Below are positions 63,711 to 64,000 of a stretch of 64,000 bases of DNA, in pieces. Within the stretch, counting starts at the first letter, position 1. Each line of letters opens with the position of its first letter. Source of the DNA: Persicaria tinctoria (lineage: Eukaryota; Streptophyta; Magnoliopsida; Caryophyllales; Polygonaceae); assembly GCA_037127255.1 (NCBI GenBank), contig JBANSL010000020.1:61639598-61703597 (forward strand), given 5' to 3'. The notes beneath the pieces were generated by a model. The model worked only from the letters and a program-made list of their open reading frames with translations. It was not told the origin of the DNA and did not search any database. The position numbers and the translations under genes were made by a program.

Positions 63711-64000
63711 CTACAAAGCGTGGCGCTGTATGGAGAGGCCCAAGTATTGGCGGTAGGGGGCAATGTAGTTGTCGTTGACGCTCTCGAATGTATGTACGCC
63801 CTCTGCCACCAGCTGCAAAGTCCTGATGACGTATGCTCCACAATCACCGCTGCACATGAAGGAATTTACAAACAGCAGAAATTACTTACCTTTTCTTTCT
63901 TGAACAGCTGGTATATGGCGTCCTTGTGATCCCCCTCCATCACATCCTTAGGGGTGATGCGCAGTTTAGCCCCGTTATCAACGCGAACTTGTGAAGCGAG
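63711..64000 (-). pseudogene. Ulp1-type protease end and DUF1985 scrap carried by the Mutator element
   Basis: The last exon (63849-63711, stop TAG) reads GDCGAYVIRTLQLVAEG and ends QRHAL. The Cys in DCGAY is the catalytic Cys of C48 (Ulp1/SENP) SUMO proteases. An apparent GTAAGT...TGCAG intron (63850-63889) separates it from 63890-64000, which in one frame reads HKFALITGLNC. That is typical of DUF1985, which precedes Ulp1 domains in plant transposon-borne genes; the frame breaks soon after. The catalytic His and Asp region is absent. This is a deleted relic, partial at the window end. Confidence 0.6.

Larger units (their letters stand above)
58815..64000 (+). mobile_element. Mutator (mudrA-type) transposon, continues past window end
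   Basis: The left terminal text (GGCCATTTTGCATAACTAGACC) and 1 kb of subterminal sequence are shared with 24970-26000. A spliced mudrA-like gene lies at about 60010-63035, and a Ulp1/DUF1985 relic on the other strand at 63711-64000. The word TTACCAATAG or CCTACCA is reiterated in the subterminal region, in an intron (61790-61960) and after the gene (63200-63400). The right end is outside the window. Confidence 0.82.

Overview
This is a plant nuclear genome window, most likely from a eudicot. The evidence is spliced genes with GT-AG introns, cysteine-rich receptor-like kinases (CRKs), a plant-type L-gulonolactone oxidase, and a dense mix of plant transposable elements (Ty1/copia, L1-type LINE, hAT, Mutator-like, Helitron and Stowaway-like). 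I cannot name the genus from sequence alone.

Only three host genes look intact. (1) A complete L-gulonolactone oxidase lies on the + strand (18180-33145). Four exons join in frame to 579 codons plus a stop. Its third intron is about 11.8 kb and is filled with transposons. (2) and (3) Two CRK genes lie on the - strand (33606-36079, 654 aa; 53445-55880, 666 aa). Both have six exons with nearly identical exon lengths, so they are recent paralogues. Broken CRK or receptor-kinase copies lie around them (3.5-6.2 kb, 11.9-12.6 kb, 12.65-12.8 kb on the other strand, 36.13-36.19 kb, 37.67-37.89 kb). The window is therefore part of a CRK birth-and-death cluster. A decayed kinesin-4-like fragment lies at 15.6-16.2 kb.

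Layout: 0-3.3 kb is the 3' part of a dead copia element. 3.5-6.2 kb is a CRK pseudogene. 6.3-11 kb holds hAT-like MITEs, a Stowaway-like MITE, GC-rich unknown sequence and a dispersed duplication. 11-13 kb has a truncated CRK with a clean 400-bp insertion. 13-18 kb has the kinesin relic and intergenic DNA. 18.2-33.1 kb is the oxidase gene; its introns contain a Mutator-type MITE, hAT MITEs, a Helitron, a deletion derivative of a Mutator element, a tRNA-like sequence and a retroposon with a nested hAT element. 33.6-37.9 kb holds CRK sequences. 38.1-41.2 kb has two small LTR elements, one without coding capacity and one carrying only a gag remnant. 41.5-47.2 kb is a full-length but dead L1-type LINE. 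47.4-52.7 kb is a Mutator-like element with a transposase-OTU protease reading frame and a second, mobile-domain-like reading frame. 53.4-55.9 kb is the second intact CRK. 56.2-58.7 kb is Helitron-like material. 58.8 kb to the window end is a Mutator (mudrA) element with a Ulp1-protease/DUF1985 relic at its far side.

The best leads are the Mutator element carrying an OTU protease and palindromic subterminal arrays, hAT-like MITEs that contain tRNA-like Pol III promoter boxes, the TE-filled giant intron of an otherwise intact oxidase gene, and a sequence that folds as a complete tRNA cloverleaf but has a six-base anticodon loop.
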